Positions 25,561 through 36,864 of a stretch of 64,000 bases of DNA are shown piece after piece. A program made the translations under genes and the position numbers. The notes below the pieces were generated by a model. That model was not told the origin of the DNA, searched no databases, and saw only the letters and a program-made list of their open reading frames with translations. Source of the DNA: Ectobius pallidus (lineage: Eukaryota; Arthropoda; Insecta; Blattodea; Ectobiidae). How positions within the stretch are numbered: position 1 is the first letter of the stretch; the number at the start of each line of letters is the position of its first letter. The DNA is taken from NCBI GenBank assembly GCA_964059195.1, contig CAXKWD010000005.1, positions 152,611,265-152,675,264 of the forward strand. The letters are read 5' to 3'.

Positions 25561-25836
25561 TTTCGTTCGTCAAAGATTGTAAAGACTTACCCCAACTATG
25601 GTTCCTAAGAATATCCTTTCGAGCTTTCTATTGTCAAAAAGGTTACATATTTAACGTGAAACAGTGTAAGAACATTTTAAAATTGTGTGCGTGTGCTTTT
25701 AAAAATCAGTGTCGAGATAATCACCCATTCTAATTATGATATACTCTCCGCGGAAGTGCCTGAGTTCGAGGAAGCGTCTTCGCTATTAAAGAGAAAGTGT
25801 TTCTTACGTAATTGCAATTGGATTTGGGGGTACAAA

Positions 25837-25885
25837 ATGTACAGAATGGATAAGGCTTTTATTATAAACAGACAAAAAATTAGAG
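25837..25885 (+). CDS. Candidate first coding exon (possibly of the calcyphosin-like gene)
   Basis: ATG at 25837 lies in the insect-type context acaaaATG. The frame MYRMDKAFIINRQKIR runs into AGAG|GTAAGT, a near-consensus donor at 25886. The exon ends one base into a codon. The acceptor exon at 50289 starts GT-ATG, so splicing would give an in-frame Gly and then MYRPQ. Phase agreement alone has a one-in-three chance, and I do not recognise the peptide, so the exon could equally belong to another transcript or be 5' UTR. A promoter-like CpG block lies upstream. Confidence 0.35.
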
Positions 25886-25889
25886 GTAA

Positions 25890-27840
25890 GTTCGAACAAA
25901 ATATTGGTAGTATGCTTGAGTAGAGGCCAGTGATATTACTGTTATATGGTGTTGGGGTCGTAGAGAACCATTAATCTTTGGGAATAGTGTTAAGTAGAAC
26001 TTTACTATAGTTTGGATGTCTCACTGTTGGAAAGTAAGTATTGTAATCCTGTTAATTTCGCTTTTTAGTCATCGTATGGAAATGTTACTTGTATCTTCCC
26101 AATGAACTTTTAATATTTTATTCTTATTGACCTCTTCCCACTTTGATGTACTTCTTGAACTTTCAGGCTTACCGGATTATTTTGAGAACTTCTTTAGGGT
26201 GTATACGAATTATTAGTTGCAGTCAATAGATAAAGAATGATTTGAATACCTTACAAGTCAATATAAATATTTATTATTTTATTTAAAATGCTTCCTTGAT
26301 TACAAGGGTGCCGAAAAGACAAAGCTCAATGTCAGGGTGAGCTTTGCTAATGTGAGTAGCTACTCCATGATTACTTACTAAGTTTTGTTGCAGTGGAGGC
26401 ATAAAACTGATTCATCTAATATGCGTAAAACCCTCTTGTTATTAATCTGTGTAGTTGTGTTTATGGAGATATTATTAACGTTTGATTCATCCTCTTCCTA
26501 AAGTTATTTTTGCTATTTGACGGTTAAATATTCATTATCATTGCTCTTAGTAAAATATATTATGCTAAGATTTTTTTTTTTTTTTTTTTTTTTTTGAGGT
26601 GGGCGAGAAATGTACAATTTATGCAGGCAATAGAAAGTCATTGCCCTTCGCAGTTCTAAAACCAATAAGTGATTGACTCCTTGTGCTTTCTTTCTTTTAC
26701 AGTGTTTTCGTTAAATTACAGTGTAAAAATGAAATTGAAAATGAAAAAAAAATTGTTTATTCAAGGTTAACCCTAAAATTGATCATGTATTCTATAGGAT
26801 ACAATATATTGTCTTAAATATTTAATAAAATGACGGGAAATAAATTGGAAGAAACATTTACATTTCGTATAAAATTATAGAATAAAGTACTACAAGCTTA
26901 AACATTGTGTTAATTGTTTTCTGCAGTCCGACAAATGGCGTGATAATCTGAGTCTCGCGCATTTAATTAAGGGTTAATAGTTCGTCTTGATGGCTTGACT
27001 TTTTAATTTGGTTTCATCCGTTTTAAGCTCCATGTAAGACAGTTCGAAGCTTAGATAATATTCTTCTCTTTATTTCTTTGCCTATTTCTTTCTTCTCATT
27101 TTTAGGGATATGTCTTGTATACTTTTCCATGAGTCATTTTATTAATGATCGTCTGGATGGTTACTAGTCAATTCCTTAAAGAGTATTAATGTTGACGGTT
27201 ACTGTAATAGCAGTTTACTGTCGGATCCGAAACACTGTAGGCTTGCGTGTTCGTCATCTAACATAAAGTCACCTTACGCGCCCCGCTTTGATGTGGTCAA
27301 AATGCTAGCCCACTAGAGACCCACGTATAGAAAAACGAAAGGATATTTTACGTCTTATGATTTTCTTATCTAGGAGAATGCGCCTATTGTTTTAACTACT
27401 GGTTGGAATTAAACATGACGTTTCACTAGCAATACTAAAATATCATTATACCATTATCAACTTTTTTTTATTTGTTTCGTTTTTGGAGTGGATAAGGTTT
27501 TATGATCCTTACTTTAGAAAGATTAAAGAAAAAGAACTAACCAAAAGAGAGAAAAAAAAAAGAACAAAAATAAAATCAGGTAAAGTTACGTAACAAAGTG
27601 CCAGAATGCTTTTGTTTAATCAGTGATAATTGCAATTATGATATGCAGAAAATAAGTTTTTTTTAATCGATTTCCGAATTAAGCTCCAGATCGATTCATT
27701 AATCAGAACTTACGGAAGAACAAAGGTCTAGTTTGAAAAACATATGTGAAGGAATATGTGGGTGGTGTTATTTGCCAAAGCTAACTGTATTGCAACTTCC
27801 AAAGCCGTATATGAACACTGTTAAACAATATGTTGTCATG
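25890..27840. other. Possible intron; no recognised feature
   Basis: The only notable item is a 25 bp poly-T run at 26571-26595. No coding block with splice sites was recognised. If the 25.8 kb exon is real, this is the start of its long intron. Confidence 0.35.
26571..26595. repeat. Poly-T run, 25 bp
   Basis: Twenty-five consecutive T. It could be the poly(A) tail of a minus-strand retroposed sequence, but no retroposon body was recognised beside it. Confidence 0.9.
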
Positions 27841-27859
27841 AGAACTGATTTGCATTTGA

Positions 27860-28100
27860 TAAATTCTTTCTAATATATTAACATAAAATAGGTACTAAAT
27901 TGGGCATTACTCCGGTACCGGTCAACCGATTTGGTCCAAACTCAATATGCTTCTTCCCATGGAAGTTATAAATGCGTATACCAAGTTTCATGAAAATCCG
28001 ATAAAGCGTACTTAAGTTATCGCGCGTACAGACACATAGACGGACATTTTCCCGTAGGCCTACACCGCACAATCTCAGAAAGTACCATTCTGGCACTTAA
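27860..28100. repeat. Degenerate dispersed repeat fragment
   Basis: accggtcaaccgatttggtc at 27915-27934 recurs inverted at about 48238-48258. The following caagtttcatgaaaatccgat and the hydrophilic run to 28090 look like the common arthropod repeat of the type 'cgatttggtcc...accaagtttcatgaaaatc'. The class is unknown, possibly Helitron-related. Confidence 0.35.
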
Positions 28101-28471
28101 TAAATAAATAAGCAAGCAATGCCAGTAACTTAGTAATAATAGGATAACGTTTTTAAGGTGTGATGTAGAATCATAGTCAACAGTCTGTGCTCATTTTTCT
28201 TTCAATCTTCGGTGTCTTGTAGACTAAATAGAGTATGGCTTCAAATTAATGGAATCCGCAGTTTTAAAATACAGTTTAGCTTTAGACGCAACGTGCTGCG
28301 GCAGAAATATTGAAGGTTCCCCACGTCAGGAAGTAATCGCCTACGATTGGTCACGCCACCAAAAATATGACTGCATGCCGCATTGCAAACATGCACTGAA
28401 GTCCCCATACTTAACAGCATGGCATTTGTCCCCTCCCTTATTTGCAGTGCATTAGTGTTAATTATCTAGAC

Positions 28472-29289
28472 CAGTGGTTCCCAAACTTTTCAGTCCGAGG
28501 ACCCCTTGAAAAAAATTAAAATTTCGCGGACCCCCTCTGGGTTTTGAAATAAAAAAAACTAAATAAATACTTTGATTCAAATGTATAAAATTCAATAGAC
28601 AAAATAACAATATCAAACAGAGTTTACTCCTTAATGTGAACAGTGAAGCTGCTTTTGATTAATTAGCTTTGCAATGTTAGGTTTCTGTATCTGTATCTGG
28701 TACCCTATGATCCCCAGGTGGGGCGAAGGGGCCTCCAATGGAGGTTTCATTACCTATACTAATTTTGATATGCTTATTTTCCGAGAGAGGGTAGAGGGAC
28801 AGGTGGTAAGCCCATCGCCTCGCAACCCCCCTCTGGAAACTAAGTATTTCGTGGACGTGAAAGGGCCGAGAAATTTTGTCCAGAGGCTCTAATTTAGGCT
28901 TGGAGTTCTTTTACGTGCCGTAAATCTACGACACGGGACCCCCAGCTTAAAGTCCCTCCCGGAGGACTCCGTGCCCAGGATTATTACGTCCTGAAAAATC
29001 CATCGACCGCGGCAGGGTTTGATCCCGCGCCCTGCGGATCTAGAGGCGGGGGCCGACAATGTTAGGTATAATGTTTGATAATTTCAACATTAAGTCACTT
29101 TCAACTTCATGTTTATTTCTCAACTTTGATTTCAAGTACTTGAAGTGGGAGAATGCTGTTTCACAAAGATAAAGAAGCGGGGAACACAGTTAAGCACTTC
29201 AAAATTATGGGATAGGCTATCCTATTTCTTCTTAAACCGCCTGCGACCCCCTGAAACACCATCGCGGACCCCACTTTGGGAACCACTGA
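28472..29289. mobile_element. hAT-type element, 818 bp with nested SINE
   Basis: The ends CAGTGGTTCCCAAAC and its inverse are flanked by a perfect 8 bp duplication, atctagac, at 28464-28471 and 29290-29297. Subterminal gcggaccccctctggg and gcggaccccactttg are conserved in inverted orientation. A 374 bp retroposon (28683-29056) splits it; without that insert the hAT element is about 433 bp. No transposase coding remains. Confidence 0.93.
28683..29056 (-). mobile_element. tRNA-derived SINE nested in the hAT element
   Basis: An 11 bp direct repeat, caatgttaggt, flanks it (28672-28682 and 29057-29067), typical of LINE-driven retroposition. On the minus strand it begins ggcccccgcctctagatccg and has a B-box-like GGATCAAACCC about 30 bp in. 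It ends in a short repeated tail (gatacagatacag). The A box is poor, so the head may be truncated. The Gly/Pro-rich plus-strand frame here is not a gene. Confidence 0.75.
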
Positions 29290-29484
29290 TCTAGACCATT
29301 TGTATTTGTATTAACTCGGCTGATATCATTCAGAAACAGTAAAAAATATTTATTTTCCATATCACAGAGACCTATAACTATTTTAACATCTTTGCATATC
29401 ACTGACCACCATCTCCAACAAAAATATTCCAAACAAGATGATGGAGAATGTAACTGTTATGATAATGATGATGTTACTCATCAT

Positions 29485-29954
29485 TAGGGGGCGGATTTCT
29501 ATGACCTAGAAAAAGGATATAGGCCTATGCATGCATTTATGACCCAAAAAACATTAAAATATGACCAGTAAAATTTAAAATATGACTTTACCACTTACAC
29601 ATTGTGTATATTTTTTAAAAGTTTCATTACAATTCGTTTTATTAAAATACAATGTTAATTATTTAAAATGTCTGTAAATTCTCAAAAAGTATCATTATAA
29701 TGCAAAATTTACAAAATATATGAAACTTCAAAATTTCTTTAATATGCACACAAATATGTCAAAAATATGACATAAATATGCATATTCATACTAAATATGC
29801 TGCAATAGTTGAAAATTTCCTAAATATGCAGTTATATGCACAATAAAAACCGTTCAATTTTCACCAGGATGCTTGGAATCGGGTTTAAATTGGTTGGAAA
29901 CCTCAAATAACTCAAAGGGGAAAAATGTGACATGACACAGAAATCCGCCCCCTA
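29485..29954. mobile_element. hAT-type MITE, 470 bp, AAATATGAC family relative
   Basis: The inverted ends TAGGGGGCGGATTTCT are flanked by a perfect 8 bp duplication, ctcatcat, at 29477-29484 and 29955-29962. The interior holds repeated AAATATGAC and ATATGCA motifs, as in 17202-17870 and 44763-45422. No coding sequence. Confidence 0.9.
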
Positions 29955-29962
29955 CTCATCAT

Positions 29963-31800
29963 GTTTGGTATGCAATAATCACTTTTAATTACTCAGAAGT
30001 GTTGAGACCCTCCTCCTTTATCCGGGCTTGGGACCGGCAACTTGAGATGCACAATTTTATTCACGGAAATAGTCTGCAGGACGTTCATTGGAAGATTCAC
30101 TGCCTAAAGACAATGGCGCACGATGCATTTTTGGTTCAGATTTCTACAAACCATCAAATTGGATCGTGTGACATGGAAGACTGCCATTGCACACATTTTC
30201 ACCCTATATTTTCCATCAAAATTGTATTGCTTGCAACGGAATATAAACGTTTCTGATTTCCTATTAAAAAATATGAAATCAACTAATGAGCGTCATTCTC
30301 TTCCCGCGTAATTTGCATGACGTAGAAACATGATAGCTTCCTCCGAACAGCTGATTCTCTGCACTTCCAGCACTCGATGAAAAGAGCGTTAAACAAAAAG
30401 ATAAACATATATTGTCTCTGTCTTACAAGTTGCACCTCAAGTAGGCGGAGTTATCCCCCAGTTTGTATCTTAGAGTCAGATGTACCCGTCTTAAGTGCTA
30501 ATATAAATTTACAATATGCTAACTAAATTAAAAATCCATTATACGATTATAAGTACAGTACCAGTATGTAAAAACACACACAAAAAATGCAGAATTGATT
30601 CTGTAGAGGAAGATGTATTCTTGGAGGGGCATTGAACCTGAGCTTTCAGCATGGTACGCTGACTGTGACTGGACTCCCCTAGGACATATCCCACTTCATT
30701 ACAAACATTCTCTAAATTCTTAGCGGCCTCACTACAGATGTTGAAACATCCACAGTATAGTGAGGATCCATCTAACTCTGGTGCCTATTCATTATAGGGT
30801 TTTCTGTTAAGTAACAGACTAATTTTACTGATGTTGGATACTGACAGATTTTCAATCTTATCTCACTGAAGAGTCACACAACCCTGTCAGGACTGAAGTC
30901 TGAAAACCCGGTTGGTGTTAACTCCCTGGAACCACTCTAAACTGATCAACATCTGTGTTCATTCTACCAAAATTTTCCTCTTTGTTACTTATATTTCTGA
31001 TATCTCTTACGTGCAGTCATCACTTTGATCAAGTGTGTAAAGTTTGATTCGTGAAGAGTAGATCCACTGCTTTCTTTAATGTCTGCAGCAGCAAATTGTA
31101 AAAATATATATAAATATAGCCTACAAATTCAAAATAACTTATTAATAATAGATCATAGGAATATAGTAATGTGGAGTACATCTGACTATAAGATGCAAGC
31201 TGCATTAAGCCTCTCTGATCTTGCACAGAGGGAGCGGGTATCACATGGACCACTTGTCTCAATGCAAGTGGTGCATGATAATATAATTACTGTGTTCAGA
31301 AATATTGCTTATTTTGTATTCAAATTTTGATTCACACACTGGCATTACGTCACAACGTGAATAGAAAATCTAAACAAATATTGAAAAAGTATCTACGTAC
31401 CTGACTGCAGAATTATCAGTCTTATGCCATATTGCTTTACTTTAACTGATTATTCGTGAAATGTTTTCTGAACACGTGTGTAATAGTGGTTTATGTATTT
31501 ATTGTTTTGCTTTCCTCTGGTGTAGTTAAGGCAGTTTCATCTTCCACTAACCAGTAATAGGTACTTAAAGTAGCTTAATCAATAATTAAATAAGTTACTA
31601 GTTAAGTCAGTTAAGGGTAAGTTACAATAGACGATATAAAAATATAATTACACATACTTGTCAATTAAAAATGTAATAAAACTATTTTAAAGTAATACAA
31701 TAATGATACGATAATTAATAGTAGTGGGTACAAAGAATGAAAAAGGACGAAAAAACTTGAAAAAACAAAAAAATAATAATAGCTTAAAATGTACATGGAT
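29963..31800. other. Unrecognised intergenic or intronic stretch
   Basis: No exon, inverted repeat element or tRNA-like box was recognised. Short frames near 29999-30311 and 31029-31330 lack motifs and splice context. Confidence 0.4.
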
Positions 31801-31805
31801 TGGGG

Positions 31806-32063
31806 TACGCCGTAGCGTAGTGGTTGAGGCGGTGCGCTACAAACCGAAAGGTCGCGGGTTCGATTCCCGATGAGGTCGTTCAGAATTTTCAATTGGCCTA
31901 ATCCTTCTGGTGGCACTTTGGCCCTGGGGTCGACTCAGCCTCTAAGAAGCGGCCGGTGCGTAAGGCTGACAACCTTATCGTCTTCATGTGCCAAATGTCC
32001 AAAATCTGGGAGACCTCCTGGAACCCTCTGGGCCTCCATGGCCTGTATAGGGATCACTTTACC
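31806..32063 (+). mobile_element. tRNA-derived SINE (5' part), split by a hAT insertion
   Basis: The head reads gccgtagcgtagtggttgag with an A-box-like TAGCGTAGTGG, and about 45 bp later the B box GGTTCGATTCC, followed by a non-tRNA body. The body runs to 32063, where a hAT element interrupts it, and seems to resume at 32843 (ttgatataatatgg). The motif atggatt appears before the head (31796) and after the resumed body (about 32853) and may be its target duplication. Confidence 0.7.
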
Positions 32064-32834
32064 CAGGGCCGGATTTAAGAGTATTGCCGACTATAGGCTA
32101 AAGTCCATTTGCCGCCCCCTCTATAGTTCATATTTGCTTAGTACATTTGTTTTATGCAACAAAAGGATAGAATGTTTTCATCTTTTTTAAGCTTAAAGTT
32201 CATTTAGTTTAGATAAAAGTACAATTTTAATGGTTTACATAATAAATTATATAATCAAATTAGTTATCTACTTGTTTTTTTAACCTACTTCTTTTAAGAT
32301 TCGTTAAAAATGAAATGGGTTTCGAAATTAATTAATTACGTGGTTCTTGGAGATCAGTGATCACTATTTTAAACATATTTTTATATTTTAATGCTAATGA
32401 CTATCTTTTGCGTAATTGAAGAACTAATTTCAGTTTGAATTAAGTTGTCCTACACGGTGAAAATGTAGTTATTTACTGGTTTATTTGTTGAAAAATATAC
32501 AAACTTCTCTAAAACAACTCACCCCACGTAATCTTCGTAGCTATCTTACGAGATTTCTTAATGGCAAACTCGTTATTAATGTCCTCATATGAAAGTGTTT
32601 TTGTTGTATTTGCCTCAATACAAAGTAGTGAATTTGTATTATGTTATAGTTTTATAAAGTAGGCTATGTAGAAGGACTAAAACATATTTTTAAGTAACAT
32701 GTATTCTTAAATTCTTACGGAAAATACTATTAACGTCTGAAATACTTCATTTTAACTTTTGAATAAATTGCCGCCCCTGAAAATTTGCCGCTCTAGGCTG
32801 CAGCCTACTTAGCCTATTTAGAAATACGGCCCTG
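32064..32834. mobile_element. hAT-type element, 771 bp, inserted in a SINE
   Basis: The inward ends CAGGGCCGGATTTA and CAGGGCCGTATTTC are flanked by a perfect 8 bp duplication, actttacc, at 32056-32063 and 32835-32842. Subterminal tgccgcccc / ccgcccctgaaaatttgccg are inverted. No transposase frame. Confidence 0.9.
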
Positions 32835-32842
32835 ACTTTACC

Positions 32843-33630
32843 TTGATATAATATGGATTAGTGGTTCGTGGTCAAGTGGTCAATGGATTTGGCAGATGTT
32901 TATATTTTCAACTAAAGGAATTTCACAGACGAGCTATAGTAAACGACGAAGAATAGTTTATTTTAAAGAATTGTGAGGGGAATAGATGAGGTAGTGTTCT
33001 GAAGGGATCTTATTCAGAGGCCGTGATATTCTGAAATCGTAGAGCAAGTAAGAAGGAGTCGGCTAAGCAGTATCCTCCATAAGTTGTTTTTTTATGGTAT
33101 TCTTAGGTTCATGGTGTTGTGATATCGGTATCCTTTGCTATTTGATTTTGCCTAGAATAATAAATTATTATATGACTTCACAGGTTTTATAGGAAAATGA
33201 AAATCATCTTAGCCGTCACAGATTCTTTTTTGTTTCATTGTTGGTTCAGGGAAGATACCAACTGAAGCGTTTATAAAGCTTACATAAATTCTAGAATCAC
33301 CATTGTATTCATATGTACTTACATTTGATAATTCCATTGCAGAATTACAGTTAGTAAACTAGAGGGAACTTGATTATAATCCATTATCACTCCATGACAT
33401 TGTGTGATAAAAGATTGGACATTGCAAAACGATTTTCATGACCATCTGAAATGTCCATTGATACCAAACGAAGGGCTAAATAGTAATCACAATTTGCACA
33501 ACTACAAGAACAAGCCTTACAAATAATAAGTAAATAAATAAATAATAAATCGGATTTAGATTTAAAACACGAACGACTATAGTAAAGCTTTAACAATACC
33601 TACGGAAATAGCTCATTTGAACAGATCGCT
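32843..33630. other. AT-rich stretch with no recognised feature
   Basis: The first few tens of bases are probably the rest of the SINE. The remainder has no exon or repeat signature. A short (AAAT)n run lies at about 33525-33550. Confidence 0.4.
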
Positions 33631-33641
33631 ATTATACCGGT

Positions 33642-36408
33642 GATGATGAAAGTTAAATATATTTAAGTACCAGGTCGCCAACTGGACCCATGCCTTTACA
33701 TTGACATAATACACAATTTGAAAAAGTAGTGAAATGTAACAGTTAATTCACAGCTTGTCTACTAGAAGTAGAGGCCGAGTAATGAATGTAGAATAGTGTT
33801 TATGTATTTCTACAAGTCACATTGTATTTCCCTTAGTAAGGGATTTGAATGAAGTTTTAAGGACTCAAGGTATCTGGATCTGATGCGCTGCAAGTAGACA
33901 CTCAATAACTCGATGTCGAGATCACTGTAAAGTTGAGTATTACGTATGTAATAATCAGCTCCCGTAATAGTTCTACAGACTGCACGTTGTATGCCGTCTA
34001 AACGTTTCAAGTGTCTTGAATGAGCCGTAGCCCAAACTTCACATCCATAAATTATATATGACCTTATTAGTGCAGTATACAACAAGAGTTTGGTCTTAAG
34101 TGGAATATAACTCTTGAACATAGGGTATAAAACCATAAACCGCTGAAAAGCCCTATCTCTCACAGTCTGAATATGTGGTCTGAATGTAAGCCTTTTATCC
34201 AAGATAACTCCAAGATATTTTGTCGTAATTTCGAGTGGTATTTGTTGGTTTTGAACAGTGAGAGATTGGGTTATGTGAGGGAACCTCTTTGTAAACACAA
34301 CCAATTGGGACTTTTCACCATTCACTTTCAGTCGCCATCTGGTGGACCACTGTGTAAAATTATCTAAAGCGGACTGTAGTTGTTTACATGCAGTGTATAT
34401 GTCCTTATTCCGTGTGTACAATACTGTATCGTCCGCATATAATCCATGTAAGCATGCAGGATGGGTAGGCAAATCTTGAACATATATACAATAAAGAGTT
34501 GGGGCTAAAACAGAACCCTGTGGAACACCAGCTTCAGCAATTTGCACATTGGAATGATGCCTATTATGTACAACCTTGAATCTTCTGTTTTGTAAGTAAC
34601 TCGCTATTAGTTTAATATAGACGGTAGGAATCTTGAGTTTGAAAAGTTTAAAGATGAGCCCCTCATGCCAGACAGTGTCAAACGCTTGTTGAATGTCTAA
34701 GAAAGTAGCAACTGTATGTTCCTTTAAGCGAAATCCTTCTTCAATAAATGATGTCAGCCGGTATAGAGCATCTCTAGTACCATGATGCTTTTTAAAACCA
34801 AACTGTTCATTTTGTATCCTTTCAGGTAGATAAAGAATTGGGAGAAGCCTTTGAAGAATAAGACGCTCTAAAATTTTACCCAGGAAGTCAAGAAGGCTGA
34901 TTGGTCTATAACTAGACGGTTTAGCAATCACAACAATGTTAGCATTTTTCCATGCTGTTGGAAAATAAGCGAAGCGGGCACATGCATTATAGATTTTTGT
35001 CAAGTGAGTTATTCCTTTCTTTGGTAAACGTTTAAGAGCCATTGGTGTAATGCCATCTGGTCCAGGAGCTTTATTCAATGATAAATTTTGTATTACTTGT
35101 TTAACCTCAATAGGCTGGATCGGAGGAAAGATTCCAGACAACGGGTGACAAAGTAGTTTATTAACTTGTCTTCTAATTTCTACTGTAAATTCTTCGTCAC
35201 AGGGATGATGCTGAGGTTTGAACCTTTCACAGAGAGAATTTGCTAGAATTTGTGTTTTCATCTGTGGATCGTAGACATTGTCACCATTGTTATCTTGAAT
35301 TGGTGTATTTTTTGTCTGGGGAGATTTACCCATAACTCGCTTAGTGAAGCTCCAGAAGTCTTTACCGCACGGTTTTAAGCTTTCTACTTTTTCAGCGAAA
35401 TTATCCATTAAAGCGCGTTTATGAATTCTCCTAATAGCTCTTTGGTAACGATAAAATGCTCTTTTGTATGAAGGGTCACCAGAAATCTGCCAATGTTTCC
35501 TTGCTCGTGTTTTGGCTCTTAGAAGGAATTTTAATTCTAGATTTTCATTTTCCTCCGCAGTGAATGAAGATAAAGTTGTTACCTCTTCCAGCGTTGTTTG
35601 TACAGTGTCAGTCAAGAGCTTTACTGCAGTATCTATATCACTAATGTTAGATATAAGCGGGTTTCCAGGAACACTAGAGTGTATTCTTTTGCTATATTCA
35701 TTCCAGTCGATTGATCTGTTAATCTTTCTGGATTTCGAGTAATTTGTGACACGGCCCTTGAAGGACAAAAGAACTGGAACGTGGTCAGAATCAAGGGCTG
35801 TTAGACAGAACTGTTGGTTTGGTACACACGCAGTTCTATATAGACAAATGTCCAGAACATCAGGTTGATGGGCTGGCGCCCAAGGAAATCTTGTAGGTTC
35901 AAGCGGTCCAATAATTGCATAGTGAAACTTGTGTGAATGGTCTAATAAAAATTCTCCCTTTTTTGTATTAATGCGTGAATTCCACGCCCTATGCTTAGCG
36001 TTTAGATCACCACAAATTATAAAATTTCTATGGACATTAACAATAGCATTCAAATCGTTTTCGTCCATATGATTATAAGGTGGATAATACACAGATGAAA
36101 TTAATATTTCACTTCCATCGAAATTAATATATACAGCACTTGCTTCAAGCATGTTGAATTGAGGTAAGTTTGCAAGACGATGTGGAATTGATGTTTTTAT
36201 TAATATAGCTGTTCCACCTCCATTTCTATTTTGTCGATCTGTACGGTAAATAGTATAGTTTCTTAAGCGAAACTTAGTAGATGGCTTCAAGTGAGTTTCG
36301 CTGATACAAGATTTCCTTGGGCGCCAGCCCATCAACCTGATGTTCTGGACATTTGTCTATATAGAACTGCGTGTGTACCAAACCAACAGTTCTGTCTAAC
36401 AGCCCTTG
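33642..36408 (-). mobile_element. Jockey-type non-LTR retrotransposon, 5'-truncated and 5'-inverted
   Basis: The element lies on the minus strand and is flanked by an 11 bp duplication, attataccggt, at 33631-33641 and 36409-36419. Its 3' end reads ttcatcatc, a short ATC-type tail. The 3' UTR is about 165 bp. The upstream end is a 103-106 bp piece in opposite orientation (36306-36411), identical to the reverse complement of 35789-35894. One duplication encloses both pieces, so one integration event made them. The open frame and identical inverted copy point to a young insertion. Confidence 0.9.
33810..36305 (-). CDS. LINE ORF2: endonuclease plus reverse transcriptase, N-terminally truncated
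   Basis: About 830 codons are open. The frame extends to an ATG at 36335, but the first nine or ten residues (MMGWRPRKS) come from the inverted segment, not from the element. The element part starts ISETHL, the first conserved block of the apurinic-type endonuclease. GDLNAKHRAWNS (about residue 109) and SDHVPVLL (about 182) complete that domain. RT blocks follow: APGPDGITP (about 422), FLDIQQAFDTVWH (about 545), GVPQGSVLAP (about 607) and the catalytic YADD (about 633), then the usual Jockey C-terminal region ending REIQCDL. Only the endonuclease N-terminus and any ORF1 are missing. A truncated copy should not be mobile by itself, but RT activity is not excluded. Confidence 0.93.
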   Translation of the reverse strand: MSETHLKPSTKFRLRNYTIYRTDRQNRNGGGTAILIKTSIPHRLANLPQFNMLEASAVYINFDGSEILISSVYYPPYNHMDENDLNAIVNVHRNFIICGDLNAKHRAWNSRINTKKGEFLLDHSHKFHYAIIGPLEPTRFPWAPAHQPDVLDICLYRTACVPNQQFCLTALDSDHVPVLLSFKGRVTNYSKSRKINRSIDWNEYSKRIHSSVPGNPLISNISDIDTAVKLLTDTVQTTLEEVTTLSSFTAEENENLELKFLLRAKTRARKHWQISGDPSYKRAFYRYQRAIRRIHKRALMDNFAEKVESLKPCGKDFWSFTKRVMGKSPQTKNTPIQDNNGDNVYDPQMKTQILANSLCERFKPQHHPCDEEFTVEIRRQVNKLLCHPLSGIFPPIQPIEVKQVIQNLSLNKAPGPDGITPMALKRLPKKGITHLTKIYNACARFAYFPTAWKNANIVVIAKPSSYRPISLLDFLGKILERLILQRLLPILYLPERIQNEQFGFKKHHGTRDALYRLTSFIEEGFRLKEHTVATFLDIQQAFDTVWHEGLIFKLFKLKIPTVYIKLIASYLQNRRFKVVHNRHHSNVQIAEAGVPQGSVLAPTLYCIYVQDLPTHPACLHGLYADDTVLYTRNKDIYTACKQLQSALDNFTQWSTRWRLKVNGEKSQLVVFTKRFPHITQSLTVQNQQIPLEITTKYLGVILDKRLTFRPHIQTVRDRAFQRFMVLYPMFKSYIPLKTKLLLYTALIRSYIIYGCEVWATAHSRHLKRLDGIQRAVCRTITGADYYIRNTQLYSDLDIELLSVYLQRIRSRYLESLKLHSNPLLREIQCDL

Positions 36409-36411
36409 ATT
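36306..36411 (+). repeat. Inverted 5' segment of the LINE (twin-priming product)
   Basis: It is identical over 106 bp to the reverse complement of 35789-35894 in the endonuclease region; its reading TRFPWAPAHQPDVLDICLYR is that of the ORF. The last three bases (att) are also the first bases of the target duplication. That overlap is what annealing of a target-strand primer to the RNA would leave. Confidence 0.92.
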
Positions 36412-36864
36412 ATACCGGTCTTAACAACTCGTATACAACCATAATTCAATTTCCACCAAAAGATGGCAACACCAAACCAGATTTCAGTTAGATCGAATAT
36501 TCGTGTTTTTGTTTTAAAAAACCTGCATTAAAACGTTTTCTTATAAATATAAATTCATCAAAAATATATCTTTGAAAAGTTAGAGTAAAAGTATTTTCGC
36601 TTCATTACGAAATAAATGTACCAAGTTCCGTTTCATTTGTACACAACTAAACGTAGTACTGTATTAAACTATATATGAGGTAAAAGGATAATCTTCACGT
36701 TATCCTTTCTTTTGCAGGTTTACTTAGCTTAATTAATGAATTTCATTTTCAGACAGGGTAAAATGGTTTTAAAATAGAGAGATTGTCCACCTTAGAACCC
36801 TTGTCGTTTCACTTATCTGGGGCCTTTTATAAAATATAAAATAACACAGAAGTCACAAGCACAC

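Noticed and set aside
28249..28455. 68-codon plus-strand frame just before the hAT element
   Set aside because: No homology recognised and no splice sites; cannot be supported.
28674..28892. Plus-strand frame with PSPRNPPLETKYF
   Set aside because: It lies inside the nested minus-strand SINE; spurious.
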